Positions 41,118-52,990 are shown, counted from the first letter of the stretch. The stretch is 64,000 nucleotides of DNA from Saccharothrix syringae (GCF_009498035.1 NZ_CP034550.1:310001-374000); one strand, 5' to 3'. Notes: a model not told the origin generated them from the sequence alone. A program made the numbers and translations.

Positions 41118-42818
41118 TCAGCAGTTCGGCCGGCAGCGGCGCTGCGAGATGGCGTCCAGCAGCACCCCGCGGATGTCGTCCGGCTCCATGGCCTGGTAAG
41201 CCTTCCCGCCGGTGGCCTCGGCGATCTGCTTGAGCGCCGCCATGTCGGCGTCACCGCCCAGCCCGACCATCATCATCGGCACCGGTCGCGCCGGGTCGGC
41301 CTCCTCGCGCAGCGTGGCGAGCAGGGTCGGCAGGTCGATGCTGGAGATGTCGTCGTTGCTGCCGTCGGTGATCAGGGTGACCGAGTTGATCTTCGACGGG
41401 TCGTAGGTCCGCTGCACGTGCCGGAACGCGGCCAGCGCGGTCTCGTTGAGCGACGTGCCGCCGCCGACCAGCGCGGGCAGGTTGTTCGCGCCCTTCTGCA
41501 GCTGCACGCGCCGCGGCGCGCCGCCCAGGGGCTCGCCCAGCGGCCCGATCGGCACCAGCTCGATCCAGTCGTTCGGCGGCTTCTTGTCCGTGGAGAACGC
41601 CCACAACCCGATCTCCGAGGTGTCGGGCAGCATGCCGAGCGCGGTCAGCGCGGCCTCCTTGGCCGCGTCGACGCGGGTCTGGCCGTCGCCCATCTTCTCG
41701 ACCATCGAGCCGGACACGTCGAGCACGGCCAGCAGCCGGGTGTCCAGGCTGACCGCGCCCCACGTGCGCAGCAGCTCGGAGACCTCGTCGGGGGACGGCG
41801 TCGGCATGGTGACGACGTCGTCGCCGCGCACGCCGTCCTCCTCGGGCGTCCACGGCCGCGGCGCCCTGCCGTCCGGGGTGCGGAAGCCCGCCTCGGCGAA
41901 TCGCTGGGCGGTCCGGTCGGCGCGCAGCGCCTCCTCGAAGCCCTCGGCCGCCTGCGCGGTGCCGGCCGGCTCGCCGGACCGGCCGACCCGCACCACCGGG
42001 AAGTCGAACGAGACCGTGCCCTCCTTGGGGTAGGAGGCGACCACCCGGCGCGAGCCCGCGGTCCGGTTGGCGTTGAGCACGGCCTGCTCGGAGGCGGTGA
42101 ACACCGGCGCGTCCTCGTTGCCCTGCACGACCTTGCCGAACGCGTCGCGCACGGACGGCAGCGCGTCCCGGCCGACCCGCAGCAGGGCGCCGATCAGCTC
42201 GGGCCTGGGCGTGCCGTCGGGGTTGCCGAGCTGCGCGCGGATGACCGCCAGCGTGGCCAGGCCCTCGGTGGACGTGGTCGGGTCGCTCAGCGTCACCGAC
42301 ACCTTGGGGTCGACCACCCGCGCCCAGTTCACCGGGGTGATGGGCCAGCCGAGCGCGCCCAGGGCGTGCTCGGAGCCCGCGATCACCAGCGGCGAGCTGG
42401 CCAGCGGCGCGCCGACGTCCAGGCGCGGTGCCTCGGCGCCCAGGTCACCGGACTGCCGCTGGGTCTCCGCCGCCCACATGGACGAGTCCGGGATCCACAG
42501 CGCGGGCGGGTTGATCTGGGCGGTGGGCAGCTCCTGGGACACGTCGGCCGCGGCGCGGGCCTCGATCTCCACCTGGACGCACTTGCCGTCGACCACGGGC
42601 TGGGTGGCCTGGTAGTCGTCGGCGGCGCCCCGGACGACCTCCTCGACCGCGGGCACGACCGCGACCTTGAGCGGGAGGGTGCCCCGGCAGTCGGGGCCGC
42701 TGGTGGCGCGGATCGCCACGACGGCCACGCCGGCCGCGGCGACGACGCCGAGCAGCGCGCCGACGGGCAGGGCGATGCGGCGGAGGCGCCCGGTGGGGGC
42801 CTGGTTGCGCGATGGCAT
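41118..42818 (-). CDS. Membrane-anchored solute-binding protein with C-terminal von Willebrand A domain
   Basis: A 566-residue protein. An N-terminal membrane helix (about 14-37) is followed by a periplasmic-binding-protein type 2 domain (about 45-320, with VAVVPAVEEVVRG, PALWIPDSSMWA and SYPKEGTVSFDFP) and a VWA domain (about 360-560) with an intact MIDAS site DVSGSM near residue 367 and TDGSNDD. A metal-dependent adhesion role at the cell surface is likely; the ligand is unknown. ATG 42818 has GAGGGTG upstream. It is divergent from ftsH. Confidence 0.85.
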   Translation of the reverse strand: MPSRNQAPTGRLRRIALPVGALLGVVAAAGVAVVAIRATSGPDCRGTLPLKVAVVPAVEEVVRGAADDYQATQPVVDGKCVQVEIEARAAADVSQELPTAQINPPALWIPDSSMWAAETQRQSGDLGAEAPRLDVGAPLASSPLVIAGSEHALGALGWPITPVNWARVVDPKVSVTLSDPTTSTEGLATLAVIRAQLGNPDGTPRPELIGALLRVGRDALPSVRDAFGKVVQGNEDAPVFTASEQAVLNANRTAGSRRVVASYPKEGTVSFDFPVVRVGRSGEPAGTAQAAEGFEEALRADRTAQRFAEAGFRTPDGRAPRPWTPEEDGVRGDDVVTMPTPSPDEVSELLRTWGAVSLDTRLLAVLDVSGSMVEKMGDGQTRVDAAKEAALTALGMLPDTSEIGLWAFSTDKKPPNDWIELVPIGPLGEPLGGAPRRVQLQKGANNLPALVGGGTSLNETALAAFRHVQRTYDPSKINSVTLITDGSNDDISSIDLPTLLATLREEADPARPVPMMMVGLGGDADMAALKQIAEATGGKAYQAMEPDDIRGVLLDAISQRRCRPNC

Positions 42819-43226
42819 GGTGTTGACACCCTCGCTCGGGGTTCACCCTCTCGGGCTGATGTGGAACACGCGGTAGTTGCCGAGGATGGCACGGTCGAGT
42901 GACATGACAAACTCTCGTGTTCCAGATCACCCGCCCGGTCCGGCCGTCCTGGCTACCTGCGGGTAGCGCGATACCCGCGGTGAGGGATACGGGCGGGGAC
43001 CCCGCGCGGTTCACCGCCGGCTGAACCGTTCCCGCCCGCGGTCCGTGTTCGCGGTCACCGGCGGGAACACGGGGCGCCCCCCGCCCGTTGGTCGGGCAGA
43101 ACACGACGGGTCCCGCACGCGGAGCGCCCCGCCCCCGCGAGGGCGGTAGGCTGGTCGGACGGGCACGCCCGTCCGCGCCCGTCGACAAGTCAGGGAGGGT
43201 CGAGGCCGCCCGCCGGCCGTAAGTGC
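42819..43226. other. Divergent intergenic region upstream of ftsH, rich in GAACAC half-sites and hairpins
   Basis: No gene is supported in these 408 bases. The hexamer GAACAC or its complement GTGTTC occurs at 42864, 42917, 43045, 43065 and 43099. Inverted repeats: GGAACACG/CGTGTTCC (42863-42870, 42916-42923), GCGGGTA/TACCCGC (42959-42978), CGGTTCA/TGAACCG (43007-43028), and CGGACGGGC/GCCCGTCCG (43157-43176), the last in the ftsH leader. A -10-like TAGGCT is at 43148-43153. Confidence 0.6.
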
Positions 43227-45523
<2,297 letters not shown>

Positions 45524-45527
<4 letters not shown>

Positions 45528-46156
45528 CCGAGATCGACCAGACCGGCCTCTCCGGAAACGGGGAGGCCGGTCTCGCGCGCCGCCCCTTCGACCAGAAGCG
45601 CGCCGAGGCCGCGGTGCGGGAACTGCTGCTCGCCTGCGGCGAGGACCCCGAGCGCGAGGGCCTGCGCGACACCCCGGCGCGGGTGGCGCGGGCCTACCGC
45701 GAGCTGTTCGCCGGCCTGTTCACCGACCCGGACAGCGTGCTGGCCAAGACCTTCGACGAGTCGCACGAGGAGTTGGTGCTGGTCACCGACATCCCCATGT
45801 ACTCGTTCTGCGAGCACCACCTGCTGCCGTTCCACGGCGTCGCGCACGTCGGGTACATCCCCAACGAGCACGGCCGGGTGACCGGGCTGTCCAAGCTGGC
45901 CCGCCTGGTCGACCTCTACGCCAAGCGGCCGCAGGTGCAGGAGCGGCTGACCTCGCAGATCGCCGACGCGCTGGTCCGGCGGCTCGAACCGCGCGGCGTG
46001 ATCGTGGTGGTCGAGGCGGAGCACCTGTGCATGGGGATGCGCGGGGTGCGCAAGCCCGGGTCGCGGACCACCACCTCGGCGGTGCGCGGGCTGCTGCGGG
46101 ACTCGGCGTCGTCCCGGGCGGAGGCGATCGAGCTGATCAGGGGACGGACGCGATGA
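45524..46156 (+). CDS. folE: GTP cyclohydrolase I
   Basis: A 210-residue enzyme producing 7,8-dihydroneopterin triphosphate from GTP, the first folate step. The zinc ligands are in [13 protein letters not shown] and the later cysteine in [18 protein letters not shown] 45524 overlaps the ftsH stop (GTGA) and its own stop overlaps the folP start (ATGA), so translation is coupled. Confidence 0.97.
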
Positions 46157-46971
46157 CCGTGTCCAGGCCCGCGCACTGCGTGGTGGTGGGCGTGCTGAAC
46201 GTCACCCCGGACTCCTTCTCGGACGGCGGCCGCTACCTCGGCCTCGACGACGCCGTGGCGCACGGCGTGGCGCTGCACCGGCAGGGCGCCGACCTGGTGG
46301 ACGTCGGCGGCGAGTCGACCCGGCCGGGCGCGGAGCGCGTGGCGCCGGACGTCGAGGCCGAGCGGGTCGCGCCGGTGATCCGCGCGCTGGTCGCGCGGGG
46401 CGTGCCGGTCAGCGTGGACACCACGCGGGCCCGGGTGGCCGAGGCGGCGCTGGAGGCGGGCGCGTCGATCGTCAACGACGTCTCCGGCGGGCTGGCCGAC
46501 CCGGACATGATGCGGGTGGTCGCCGCGGCGCGCGTGCCCTACGTGCTGATGCACTGGCGCGGGCACAGCCGGGGGATGGACCGGCTGGCCGTCTACGACG
46601 ACGTGGTGAAGGACGTGCGGGACGAGCTGTGCCGCCAGGTGGACGCGGCGCTGGCCGCCGGCGTGGCCGAGGACGACGTGATCCTCGACCCCGGCCTGGG
46701 CTTCGCCAAGGACGCCGACCACAACTGGCAGCTGCTCAACCGCCTCGACGCGCTGGTCTCGCTCGGGTTCCCGGTGCTGGTGGGCGCGTCCCGCAAGCGC
46801 TTCCTGGGCGCGCTGCTGGGCGGCCGGGTCCCCGACGGCCGCGAGGACGCGACCGCGGCGGTCTCGGCGCTGGCGGCGTTCAACGGCGCCTGGGGCGTGC
46901 GGGTGCACGACGTGGCGCGGTCGCTGGACGCGGTCGCCGTGGCGCGGGCGTGGAGGGCCGGGCGTGGCTGA
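46153..46971 (+). CDS. folP: Dihydropteroate synthase
   Basis: A 272-residue TIM-barrel enzyme joining the pterin pyrophosphate to p-aminobenzoate; the sulfonamide target. Signatures: [14 protein letters not shown] (about residues 13-26), [11 protein letters not shown], and the phosphate loop GASRKRFLG. Active-site loops are complete, as in the functional FolP1 rather than the FolP2 paralogue. The start overlaps the folE stop. Confidence 0.96.
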   Translation: MTVSRPAHCVVVGVLNVTPDSFSDGGRYLGLDDAVAHGVALHRQGADLVDVGGESTRPGAERVAPDVEAERVAPVIRALVARGVPVSVDTTRARVAEAALEAGASIVNDVSGGLADPDMMRVVAAARVPYVLMHWRGHSRGMDRLAVYDDVVKDVRDELCRQVDAALAAGVAEDDVILDPGLGFAKDADHNWQLLNRLDALVSLGFPVLVGASRKRFLGALLGGRVPDGREDATAAVSALAAFNGAWGVRVHDVARSLDAVAVARAWRAGRG

Positions 46972-47326
46972 CCGGATCTCGCTGCGCGGCCTGCGCGTGC
47001 GCGGCCACCACGGCGTGTTCGAGCACGAGAAGCGCGACGGCCAGGACTTCCTGGTCGACGTCACCGCCTGGCTGGACCTCTCCCGCGCGGCGGCCACCGA
47101 CGACCTGCGGGAGACGCTGCACTACGGCGAGCTGGCCGAGCGGGCGGCGGCGATCGTGGCGGGCGGGCCGTACGACCTGATCGAGACGGTGGCCGGGAAG
47201 ATCGCCGACGAGGTGATGACCGACCTGCGGGTGCGGGCGACCGAGGTGACCGTGCACAAGCCGTCCGCCCCGATCCCGCTGACCTTCGCGGACGTGTCGG
47301 TGACCATCCGGCGGACCCGTGACTAG
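46964..47326 (+). CDS. folB: Dihydroneopterin aldolase
   Basis: A 120-residue T-fold enzyme. [21 protein letters not shown] (catalytic Glu region, about residues 8-27), LHYGEL, and VHKPSAPI are conserved. GTG 46964 overlaps the folP end by eight bases. Confidence 0.95.
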   Translation: MADRISLRGLRVRGHHGVFEHEKRDGQDFLVDVTAWLDLSRAAATDDLRETLHYGELAERAAAIVAGGPYDLIETVAGKIADEVMTDLRVRATEVTVHKPSAPIPLTFADVSVTIRRTRD

Positions 47327-47801
47327 GGCGGTCCTGTCGATCGGGTCGAACCTGGGCGACCGGCTCGGGTACCTGCGGATGGCCGTGGCGGGGTTCGCGG
47401 CCGAGCTGGTCGCGGTGTCCCCGGTGTACGAGACGGCGCCGTGGGGCGTGACCGACCAGGACGACTTCCTCAACGCGGTGCTGGTGGTGTCCGGCGACCT
47501 CGACGAGTGGGGCTGGCTGCGGCGCGGGCAGGCGCTGGAGGAGGCGTCGGGGCGGGTCCGCGAGCGCCGCTGGGGGCCGCGGACGCTGGACGTGGACGTG
47601 GTCACCGTGGACGGGGTGCGCTCGACCGACCCGGCGCTGCTGCTGCCGCACCCCGGTGCGTTCGAGCGGGCGACCGTGCTGGTGCCGTGGCTGGACGTGG
47701 AGCCGGACGCGGTGCTGCCCGGGCACGGGCGGGTGGCGGACCTGGTGGCGGGGCTGGACCTCGGTGGCGTGACGCGGCGGGACGACCTGCGGTTGGCGTG
47801 A
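47319..47801 (+). CDS. folK: 2-amino-4-hydroxy-6-hydroxymethyldihydropteridine pyrophosphokinase
   Basis: A 160-residue [17 protein letters not shown] at the N terminus, the [12 protein letters not shown] signature (about residues 87-98) and [10 protein letters not shown] are conserved. It overlaps folB by eight bases, completing the ftsH-folE-folP-folB-folK operon. Confidence 0.95.
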   Translation: MTRAVLSIGSNLGDRLGYLRMAVAGFAAELVAVSPVYETAPWGVTDQDDFLNAVLVVSGDLDEWGWLRRGQALEEASGRVRERRWGPRTLDVDVVTVDGVRSTDPALLLPHPGAFERATVLVPWLDVEPDAVLPGHGRVADLVAGLDLGGVTRRDDLRLA

Positions 47802-47906
47802 CGGCCCGGGTGGCTCGCGCGTGGTGTGGTTCGGTGGTCGGGTGGTCCGGCGGTGTCGCCGGTCCTCGGTGGACCGTCGGCGGAGGACTTCGGGGACGAT
47901 GGTGGG

Positions 47907-48359
47907 GTGAGGTTCACCAAGCCCCGTGACCTGTTCGCCGCCGCCCTCGTCGCGGGTCTGCTCGCGCACCTGCTGGTCCGGCTGTCCTACGACACGCTCC
48001 CGCCGCTGCCCACCTTCGCCGGGTTCACCCTGCTGGTGATCGCGGCGGTGAACCTGTGGCTCGCGGTGTCCCTGCGGGCCCGCATCCTGCGCAAGCCCGG
48101 GTCCCGGCCGGTGGAGCCGCTGACCGCGGCGCGGGCCGTCGCGCTGGCCAAGGCTTCGTCGCTGCTGGGCGCGCTCATGCTGGGCGCGTGGGCCGGGGCG
48201 CTGGCCTACGTGCTGCCGGTGCGCGACGAGTTCGAGGCGGCGGGCCACGACACGGTCAGCGCGGTCGTCGGCGTGGTGTGCGCGGCGGCGCTGATCGGTG
48301 CCGGGCTGTGGCTGGAGCACTGCTGCAAGACGCCGCACGACCCGCACCGCGACGAGTGA
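47907..48359 (+). CDS. DUF3180 membrane protein (Rv3605c homologue)
   Basis: A 150-residue protein with four predicted membrane segments (about 10-28, 36-56, 84-105 and 116-136) and a short C-terminal tail CCKTPHDPHRDE. It is a conserved actinobacterial neighbour of folK; the function is unknown. GTG 47907 is placed at MRFTKPRDL, the typical family start; an in-frame start at 47826 would add unconserved residues. Confidence 0.85.
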   Translation: MRFTKPRDLFAAALVAGLLAHLLVRLSYDTLPPLPTFAGFTLLVIAAVNLWLAVSLRARILRKPGSRPVEPLTAARAVALAKASSLLGALMLGAWAGALAYVLPVRDEFEAAGHDTVSAVVGVVCAAALIGAGLWLEHCCKTPHDPHRDE

Positions 48360-48409
48360 AACCGGACGCGGAGGTCTCGATCGGGTAACTGGCCGGTACG
48401 GTAGACGCC

Positions 48410-50353
48410 ATGACCGGGCGAGGCGCGTCGGACGATGACGAGCAGCAGGACCGCGGTCGTGGCGTCGGGCGCCTGCTGCTGGTGGCGGCTTTGGCGCTGG
48501 CCCTCGGTGCCGCGGCGGTGCTGGTGCTCAGCGACAACGCCCGCTGGCTGCGCCTGGCCGTGATCGCCGCGCTGTGGGCGGCCCTGGTGGGCGCCTTCCT
48601 GGCGGCCCGCTACCGCAGGCAGGTCGCCGACCGCGAGGACGAGGTGGCCGACCTCCAGTCCGTCTACGAGCTGGAGCTGGAGCGCGAGGTCGCCGCCCGG
48701 CGCGAGTACGAGCTGGAGGTCGAGGCCGAGACCCGGAAGCGGGTGCAGGAGGAGGCCAAGGACGACCTGGAGGCGCTGCGCGCCGAGCTGCGCGCCCTGC
48801 GGGAGAACCTGGAGGCCCTGCTCGGTGGGGAGGTCCTGGTCGAGCGGGTGGCGCTGCGCGCCGAGTCGACCCGGATGCGCGCCCTGTCCGACCAGTCCCG
48901 GCTGATGTCGCTGGGCGGTGACCAGCGGATCATCACCGCGGGGACCGCGCTGCCCGCGGCGAAGAAGGGCGAGAAGGCCGCGCCGGAGCGCACCGAGCTG
49001 ATCGAGCGGGTCAACCACGACACCTCGCGCAAGGACCAGGTCCGGCGGCCCGAGCCCAAGCGCCCCGAACCGGTGCGGCGGGAACCGGCCCAGCCGGTGC
49101 GCCGCGAACCCGCCCGGGCCGCGCAGCAGCGCCCGGCCGCTCCCGGCGGGGGGCGGCGGGAGGGTGCGCCGAAGGTCGAGCCGACCGAGCGCGTGGGTCG
49201 GGCCGACGTGGGTGGTCGGGCTGACGTCGGTGGTCGGGCTGATGTGGCGGGTCGGGCTGACGTGGCGGGTCGGGCTGACGTGGGTGGTCGGGTCGACGTG
49301 GGTGGTCGGGTCGACGTGGGTGGTCGGGCTGATGTGGGTGGTCGGGCCGATGTCGTGGGCCGGGCCGAGGTGGCGGGCCGGCTGAGCCCGCCGGAAGCAC
49401 CGCGCCCGACCGAGCCGACCCCGCGCACCCCGGAACCGGCCGAGCCCGCCGCCCAGCGGCGCGGCCGGGTGGCCGAGCGCACCGAGATGATCAGCCGGGA
49501 CGCGGTGGTGCAGCAGGGCGCCGAGCGGCGCCGACCGGACGTGCCCGTGCGGAGGTCGCCGGGTGAGCGCGCGGCAGGTCGCTCGGAGGCCACGGGCGAG
49601 CACCGGCCCGTGACGGGGAAGCCGGGCGAACCCGGGCAGGCGCGACCGGCCGACGACCGCGTCGACGAGGCGCGGCGGAGCGGTGGGCGGGTCGACCTGA
49701 CCGGCGAGCACCGCCCGGTGACGGGTGCCGCGGGGAGGCGGCCGGGCCTGGAGGCGCGCCGCGCCGAGCTGACCGGCAACCACCAGCCGGTGCGCGGGGG
49801 CGGTCAGCCGACGCGGGCCGAGATGACGGGCAACCACCAGCCGGTGCGGGGCGGCAAGCAGCCCGTGCGCGCCGAGCTGACCGGCAGCCACCAGCCCGTG
49901 CGCCCGGACCAGGCGGCCGGTTCCCGCCCCGGGCCCGCCGGGCGTCCCGACCAGACCGGCAGCCACCGCCCGGTGTCCGGCGGGCGTGCCGAGCAGACCG
50001 GCGGCCACCAGCCCGTGCCCACCGAGCCGCCGGGTCGCCGGTCGGTCGAGCGCCGGGACGCCGAGGCGTCGAGCGGTCGTTCGGCGGGCTCCGCGTCGGG
50101 CTCGGTCACGGCGCGGGGACGTCGCCGGGCGCCCGAACCCGCCGACCCCGCCGAGTCCGGTGGCCGCCGCCGTGCCGAGGACCGGCAGGACACGTGGGAG
50201 GAGATCTCCAAGCCGAGCCGGCGCAGCGCGCCCGCGCCGGAACCGGCCGAACCCGCCGGTGCCCACGCGGACGGCAAGTCGGTCAGCGAACTGCTCGCCG
50301 CGTTCGGCGGGGCGGACTCGCCGCGCCGCCGGCGGCGCCGGGGCGAGGACTGA
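48410..50353 (+). CDS. Repeat-rich two-span membrane protein (Rv3604c-like)
   Basis: A 647-residue protein. Two membrane helices (about 20-40 and 47-66) are followed by a coiled-coil (about 70-140, Glu/Arg/Leu-rich) and a long disordered cytoplasmic region. This holds ten tandem hexapeptides GRADVG and variants (bases 49197-49376) and seven copies of a TG-x-H-(Q/R)-P-V motif (about bases 49590-50020). A final conserved helix KSVSELLAAFGG precedes a poly-arginine end. ATG 48410 follows a TACGGT -10 box by seven bases (leaderless). Function unknown; the architecture suggests a scaffold. Confidence 0.78.
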   Translation: MTGRGASDDDEQQDRGRGVGRLLLVAALALALGAAAVLVLSDNARWLRLAVIAALWAALVGAFLAARYRRQVADREDEVADLQSVYELELEREVAARREYELEVEAETRKRVQEEAKDDLEALRAELRALRENLEALLGGEVLVERVALRAESTRMRALSDQSRLMSLGGDQRIITAGTALPAAKKGEKAAPERTELIERVNHDTSRKDQVRRPEPKRPEPVRREPAQPVRREPARAAQQRPAAPGGGRREGAPKVEPTERVGRADVGGRADVGGRADVAGRADVAGRADVGGRVDVGGRVDVGGRADVGGRADVVGRAEVAGRLSPPEAPRPTEPTPRTPEPAEPAAQRRGRVAERTEMISRDAVVQQGAERRRPDVPVRRSPGERAAGRSEATGEHRPVTGKPGEPGQARPADDRVDEARRSGGRVDLTGEHRPVTGAAGRRPGLEARRAELTGNHQPVRGGGQPTRAEMTGNHQPVRGGKQPVRAELTGSHQPVRPDQAAGSRPGPAGRPDQTGSHRPVSGGRAEQTGGHQPVPTEPPGRRSVERRDAEASSGRSAGSASGSVTARGRRRAPEPADPAESGGRRRAEDRQDTWEEISKPSRRSAPAPEPAEPAGAHADGKSVSELLAAFGGADSPRRRRRRGED

Positions 50354-50389
50354 CCCGGCCCGGCTCGGCCGACGCCGCTCGGCCTGTTC

Positions 50390-50485
50390 GGGGCTCGGCC
50401 TGACCGGGGCTCGGCCTGACCGGGGCTCGGCCTGACCGGGGCTCGGCCTGACCGGGGCTCGGCCTGACCGGGGCTCGGCCTGACC
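50390..50485 (+). repeat. Six perfect tandem copies of a 16-bp unit
   Basis: GGGGCTCGGCCTGACC is repeated without a mismatch from 50390 to 50485 in the convergent gap before the NuoD-like gene, with degenerate flanking half-copies. Confidence 0.95.
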
Positions 50486-50544
50486 GACCCGTCCCGCCCC
50501 GCTCGCCACCGGCCGCGCCCGCCTGCCCCGCCCCGCTCCACCCG

Positions 50545-51609
50545 CTACTTGTCGATGTCGCCGACCACCACGGCGAACGACCCCAGCACCGCCGGCAGGT
50601 CCGCCACCCGCGTCCCCGGCAGCAGCGCCGACAGCGCCTGGACGTTGTTGAACGAGGGCGTGCGCAGCTTCAACCGCCACGGCGTCTTCTCACCGCGCGA
50701 CGCCAGGTGCACCCCCGACGTGCCCAGCGGCGCCTCGACCCACGTGTAGACCGACCCCTCGGGCGCCTTGATCGCCTTGGGCAACCGCACGTTCACCGGT
50801 CCGCCCGGCAGCCGGTCCAGGCACCGCCGGGCCAGCTCGACCGACTGGCGCACCTCGTCCACCAGGCACCGGACCCGGGCGAGCGCGTCGCCCTCCGACC
50901 GCACCACCGGCCGCACGCCCAACCCCTCGTAGCCGGGCAGCGGGTCGTCGCGGCGCAGGTCGAAGTCCACGCCGGAGGCCCGGCCGATCGGGCCGGTCAC
51001 CCCGAACGCCAGCGCGTCGTCCCCGCTCAGCACCCCCAGGCCGGCCAGGCCCCCGGGCACCTCGCCGGGGTCGACGGCCGCCAGCGCCTCCCGCACCCGG
51101 TCCACCCAGCCCGCCGGGACGTCCTCACGCAGGCCGCCGATCCGGTTGAACATGAAGTGGATCCGCCCGCCGGACGCCTCCTCCAGCACGGCCTGCACCG
51201 CGTCGCGGTCCCGCGCGCCGGTGAGCGGGGTGAGGAACACCAGGTGCGCCATCACCCGGTTCAGCTCGCACAGCAGCGCGCGCAGCACCTGGGCCCGGGG
51301 CGGCACCTCCATCCCGGTCATCCGCTCCACGGCCAGCGCGACGGCCAGCTCGTTGCAGAACGCGGCGAGCCAGTCGTGCCGGTTGGCCAGGGTCAGCACC
51401 TGCCGGTAGTCGCGGACCTCGAACAGCTTCTCCGCGCCCCGGTGCAGGTGCCCGACGAGCGGTTCGGCCGCGGTGATGACCTCGTCGTCGCGGACGGTCA
51501 GCCGCAGCCGGTACGCGCCGTGCGCCGACGGGTGCAGGGGGCCGAGGTCGACCACCCGGTCGACCCCGAGGTGGCGGGCCCCGGCGCCCACGCCAACGGT
51601 GATCTCCAC
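50545..51609 (-). CDS. Orphan NuoD-like (complex I 49-kDa subunit family) protein
   Basis: A 354-residue homologue of NADH:quinone oxidoreductase subunit D with no other nuo genes nearby. It keeps GPLHPSAHG (His30), LHRGAEKL (Arg57) and the C-terminal ending VGDIDK. The universally conserved quinone-site tyrosine of the RxDY motif is Trp80 (NRHDWLAAF). Paralogues of this kind are annotated nuoD2 in Streptomyces, near the same folate and pantothenate genes. It probably does not reduce quinone in the canonical way. GTG 51609 is used. It forms a minus-strand set with DUF1203 and MarR genes. Confidence 0.85.
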   Translation of the reverse strand: MEITVGVGAGARHLGVDRVVDLGPLHPSAHGAYRLRLTVRDDEVITAAEPLVGHLHRGAEKLFEVRDYRQVLTLANRHDWLAAFCNELAVALAVERMTGMEVPPRAQVLRALLCELNRVMAHLVFLTPLTGARDRDAVQAVLEEASGGRIHFMFNRIGGLREDVPAGWVDRVREALAAVDPGEVPGGLAGLGVLSGDDALAFGVTGPIGRASGVDFDLRRDDPLPGYEGLGVRPVVRSEGDALARVRCLVDEVRQSVELARRCLDRLPGGPVNVRLPKAIKAPEGSVYTWVEAPLGTSGVHLASRGEKTPWRLKLRTPSFNNVQALSALLPGTRVADLPAVLGSFAVVVGDIDK

Positions 51610-51630
51610 CCGGTCATGCTCGCACGGCGC

Positions 51631-52077
51631 CTAGTCGCGGGTGACGGCGAACAGGAAGCAGCCGTGCGACGCGCTGCGGACCTGCACCTCCGCCACCCGC
51701 GGGTCGTCGAGCCACCCGGCGACGCCGTCGGCCAGCGCCCCCGGCGCGACCACCCCGCCGTCGTGGATGCGGCCGTCCGCCGTGTACGCCCGGAGCAGGC
51801 GCTGGTTGCCGCACAGGGCCGCCGGCAGCTCGTCGGTGCCCGCCGGCCCGGCGCACGGCTCGGCGTGCGCGAACACCGGCCCCACCTCCTCGTACGGCCC
51901 GCGGCCCGCGCTCGGCGCGTAGCGGAACAGCACGAGCGGCTCACCCGCGCCGGCGCGGCGCAGGCAGCACCGCAGGGGCGTGTCCGGTGCCTCGGCATGC
52001 AGCTCGTGGTGCTCGTCGGTGCCGGCCAGCTCGCGGGCGCGGGTCAGGACGTCGGTGGGGATGGCGTGGATCTTCAT
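51631..52077 (-). CDS. DUF1203 domain protein
   Basis: A 148-residue protein beginning MKIHAIPTDVL, with the family block LRCCLRRAGAGEPLVLFRY and EEVGPVFAHAEPC and a C-terminal EVQVRSASHGCFLFAV. Four cysteines and several histidines are conserved in the family and could bind metal; no activity is established. It ends 21 bases before the NuoD-like gene, so co-transcription is likely. Confidence 0.8.
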   Translation of the reverse strand: MKIHAIPTDVLTRARELAGTDEHHELHAEAPDTPLRCCLRRAGAGEPLVLFRYAPSAGRGPYEEVGPVFAHAEPCAGPAGTDELPAALCGNQRLLRAYTADGRIHDGGVVAPGALADGVAGWLDDPRVAEVQVRSASHGCFLFAVTRD

Positions 52078-52166
52078 GTGCCCAGGTTCACTCGTTGGTG
52101 GGCGCCTGGCCGGCGGTCTTCGGACCTGGGCACGGACCCGGGCACCCGGACCCGGGCACCCGGGCC

Positions 52167-52607
52167 TCACCACACCGGGCGGATGCCGCCCTCCGAGCCC
52201 TCCAGGTACGCCTCCAGCGCCTCGCGCAGCGCCGCGTGCCGCCCGGCACCGGCGACCGCGGCGAACTCCGCCTCCAGCTCGGCCCACAGCCCGTCGGCGA
52301 AGCGCAGGTAGGACCGGCCCTTCCCGGTCAGCTCCAGGACCTGCGCCCGGCCGTCGGTCGGGTGGGCGGTGCGCCGGACGTAGCCCCAGTCGACCAGCTC
52401 GGCCACGGTCTTCGTCGCCGCCTGCTTGGTCACGCCCAGGTGGGCGGCCAGCTCGACCGCGGTGCGGCCGGGCCCCTCGGCCAGGAACCGGAACGCGTAG
52501 CCGTGCGCCGGGCGCAGCGGTTCCAGGTCCCGCTCGGCCAGCCGCGCGTGGAACCGGTCGGTCATCACGCGGAAGGCGCGGGCGAACAGCATCGACACGG
52601 GTTCCAC
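52167..52607 (-). CDS. MarR family transcriptional regulator
   Basis: A 146-residue winged-helix protein; the recognition helix region is LGVTKQAATKTVAELVDWGYV (about residues 57-76) and the wing is RTAHPTDGRAQVLELT. GTG 52607 is divergent from a cupin gene with only 49 bases between, filled by CTAGT-type inverted repeats, which suggests it controls that gene and itself. Confidence 0.85.
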   Translation of the reverse strand: MEPVSMLFARAFRVMTDRFHARLAERDLEPLRPAHGYAFRFLAEGPGRTAVELAAHLGVTKQAATKTVAELVDWGYVRRTAHPTDGRAQVLELTGKGRSYLRFADGLWAELEAEFAAVAGAGRHAALREALEAYLEGSEGGIRPVW

Positions 52608-52613
52608 GATCGC

Positions 52614-52647
52614 CTAGTCTGCAACTAGACAACCAAGTTTACTAGTT
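52614..52647. promoter_or_regulatory. Operator region between marR-type and cupin genes
   Basis: Overlapping inverted repeats CTAGT-N5-ACTAG (52614-52628) and AACTAG-N13-CTAGTT (52623-52647) occupy the whole divergent gap. The half-site also occurs in the palindrome upstream of the other MarR gene at 33795-33804. Confidence 0.5.
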
Positions 52648-52656
52648 TGGAGAGCG

Positions 52657-52977
52657 ATGTTCGAGCGCCACGGCTTCGTGTTCAAGCCCCACGCCTCCCC
52701 GTCCCTGGGCAGCGAGCAGATCGCCCTGTGGACGCTGGAGGTGCCCGCCGACGCCCGCGGCGAGCGGCACCAGGTGGACAAGGAGGAGGTGTTCCACGTG
52801 CTCTCCGGCCGGGTCACCGTCCACGGCCGCGACGCCGGGCCCGGCGACACCGTGATCGTCCCGCCGCACACCGAGTTCGAGCTGGTCGGCGGCCCGGCCA
52901 CGGTCCTGGTGGCCACCTCCGTCGGCATCACCGGCCTCATCGGCGACCAGCGGCTGGCCCCGCCCTGGGCGCAGTGA
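52657..52977 (+). CDS. Cupin domain protein
   Basis: A 106-residue single-domain cupin. Motif 1 lies around ERHQVDKEEVFHVLSG (about residues 36-51, with His, Glu and His ligands) and motif 2 around PGDTVIVPPHTEFEL. Probably a small metal-dependent enzyme or sensor. ATG 52657 has TTGGAGAG upstream. It is likely regulated by the divergent MarR protein. Confidence 0.85.
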   Translation: MFERHGFVFKPHASPSLGSEQIALWTLEVPADARGERHQVDKEEVFHVLSGRVTVHGRDAGPGDTVIVPPHTEFELVGGPATVLVATSVGITGLIGDQRLAPPWAQ

Positions 52978-52990
52978 CCCGGGGCACCGC

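Noticed and set aside
50390..50485. 16-bp repeats as CRISPR or attachment sites
   Set aside because: No spacers, no integrase or tRNA nearby; simple tandem duplication explains them.
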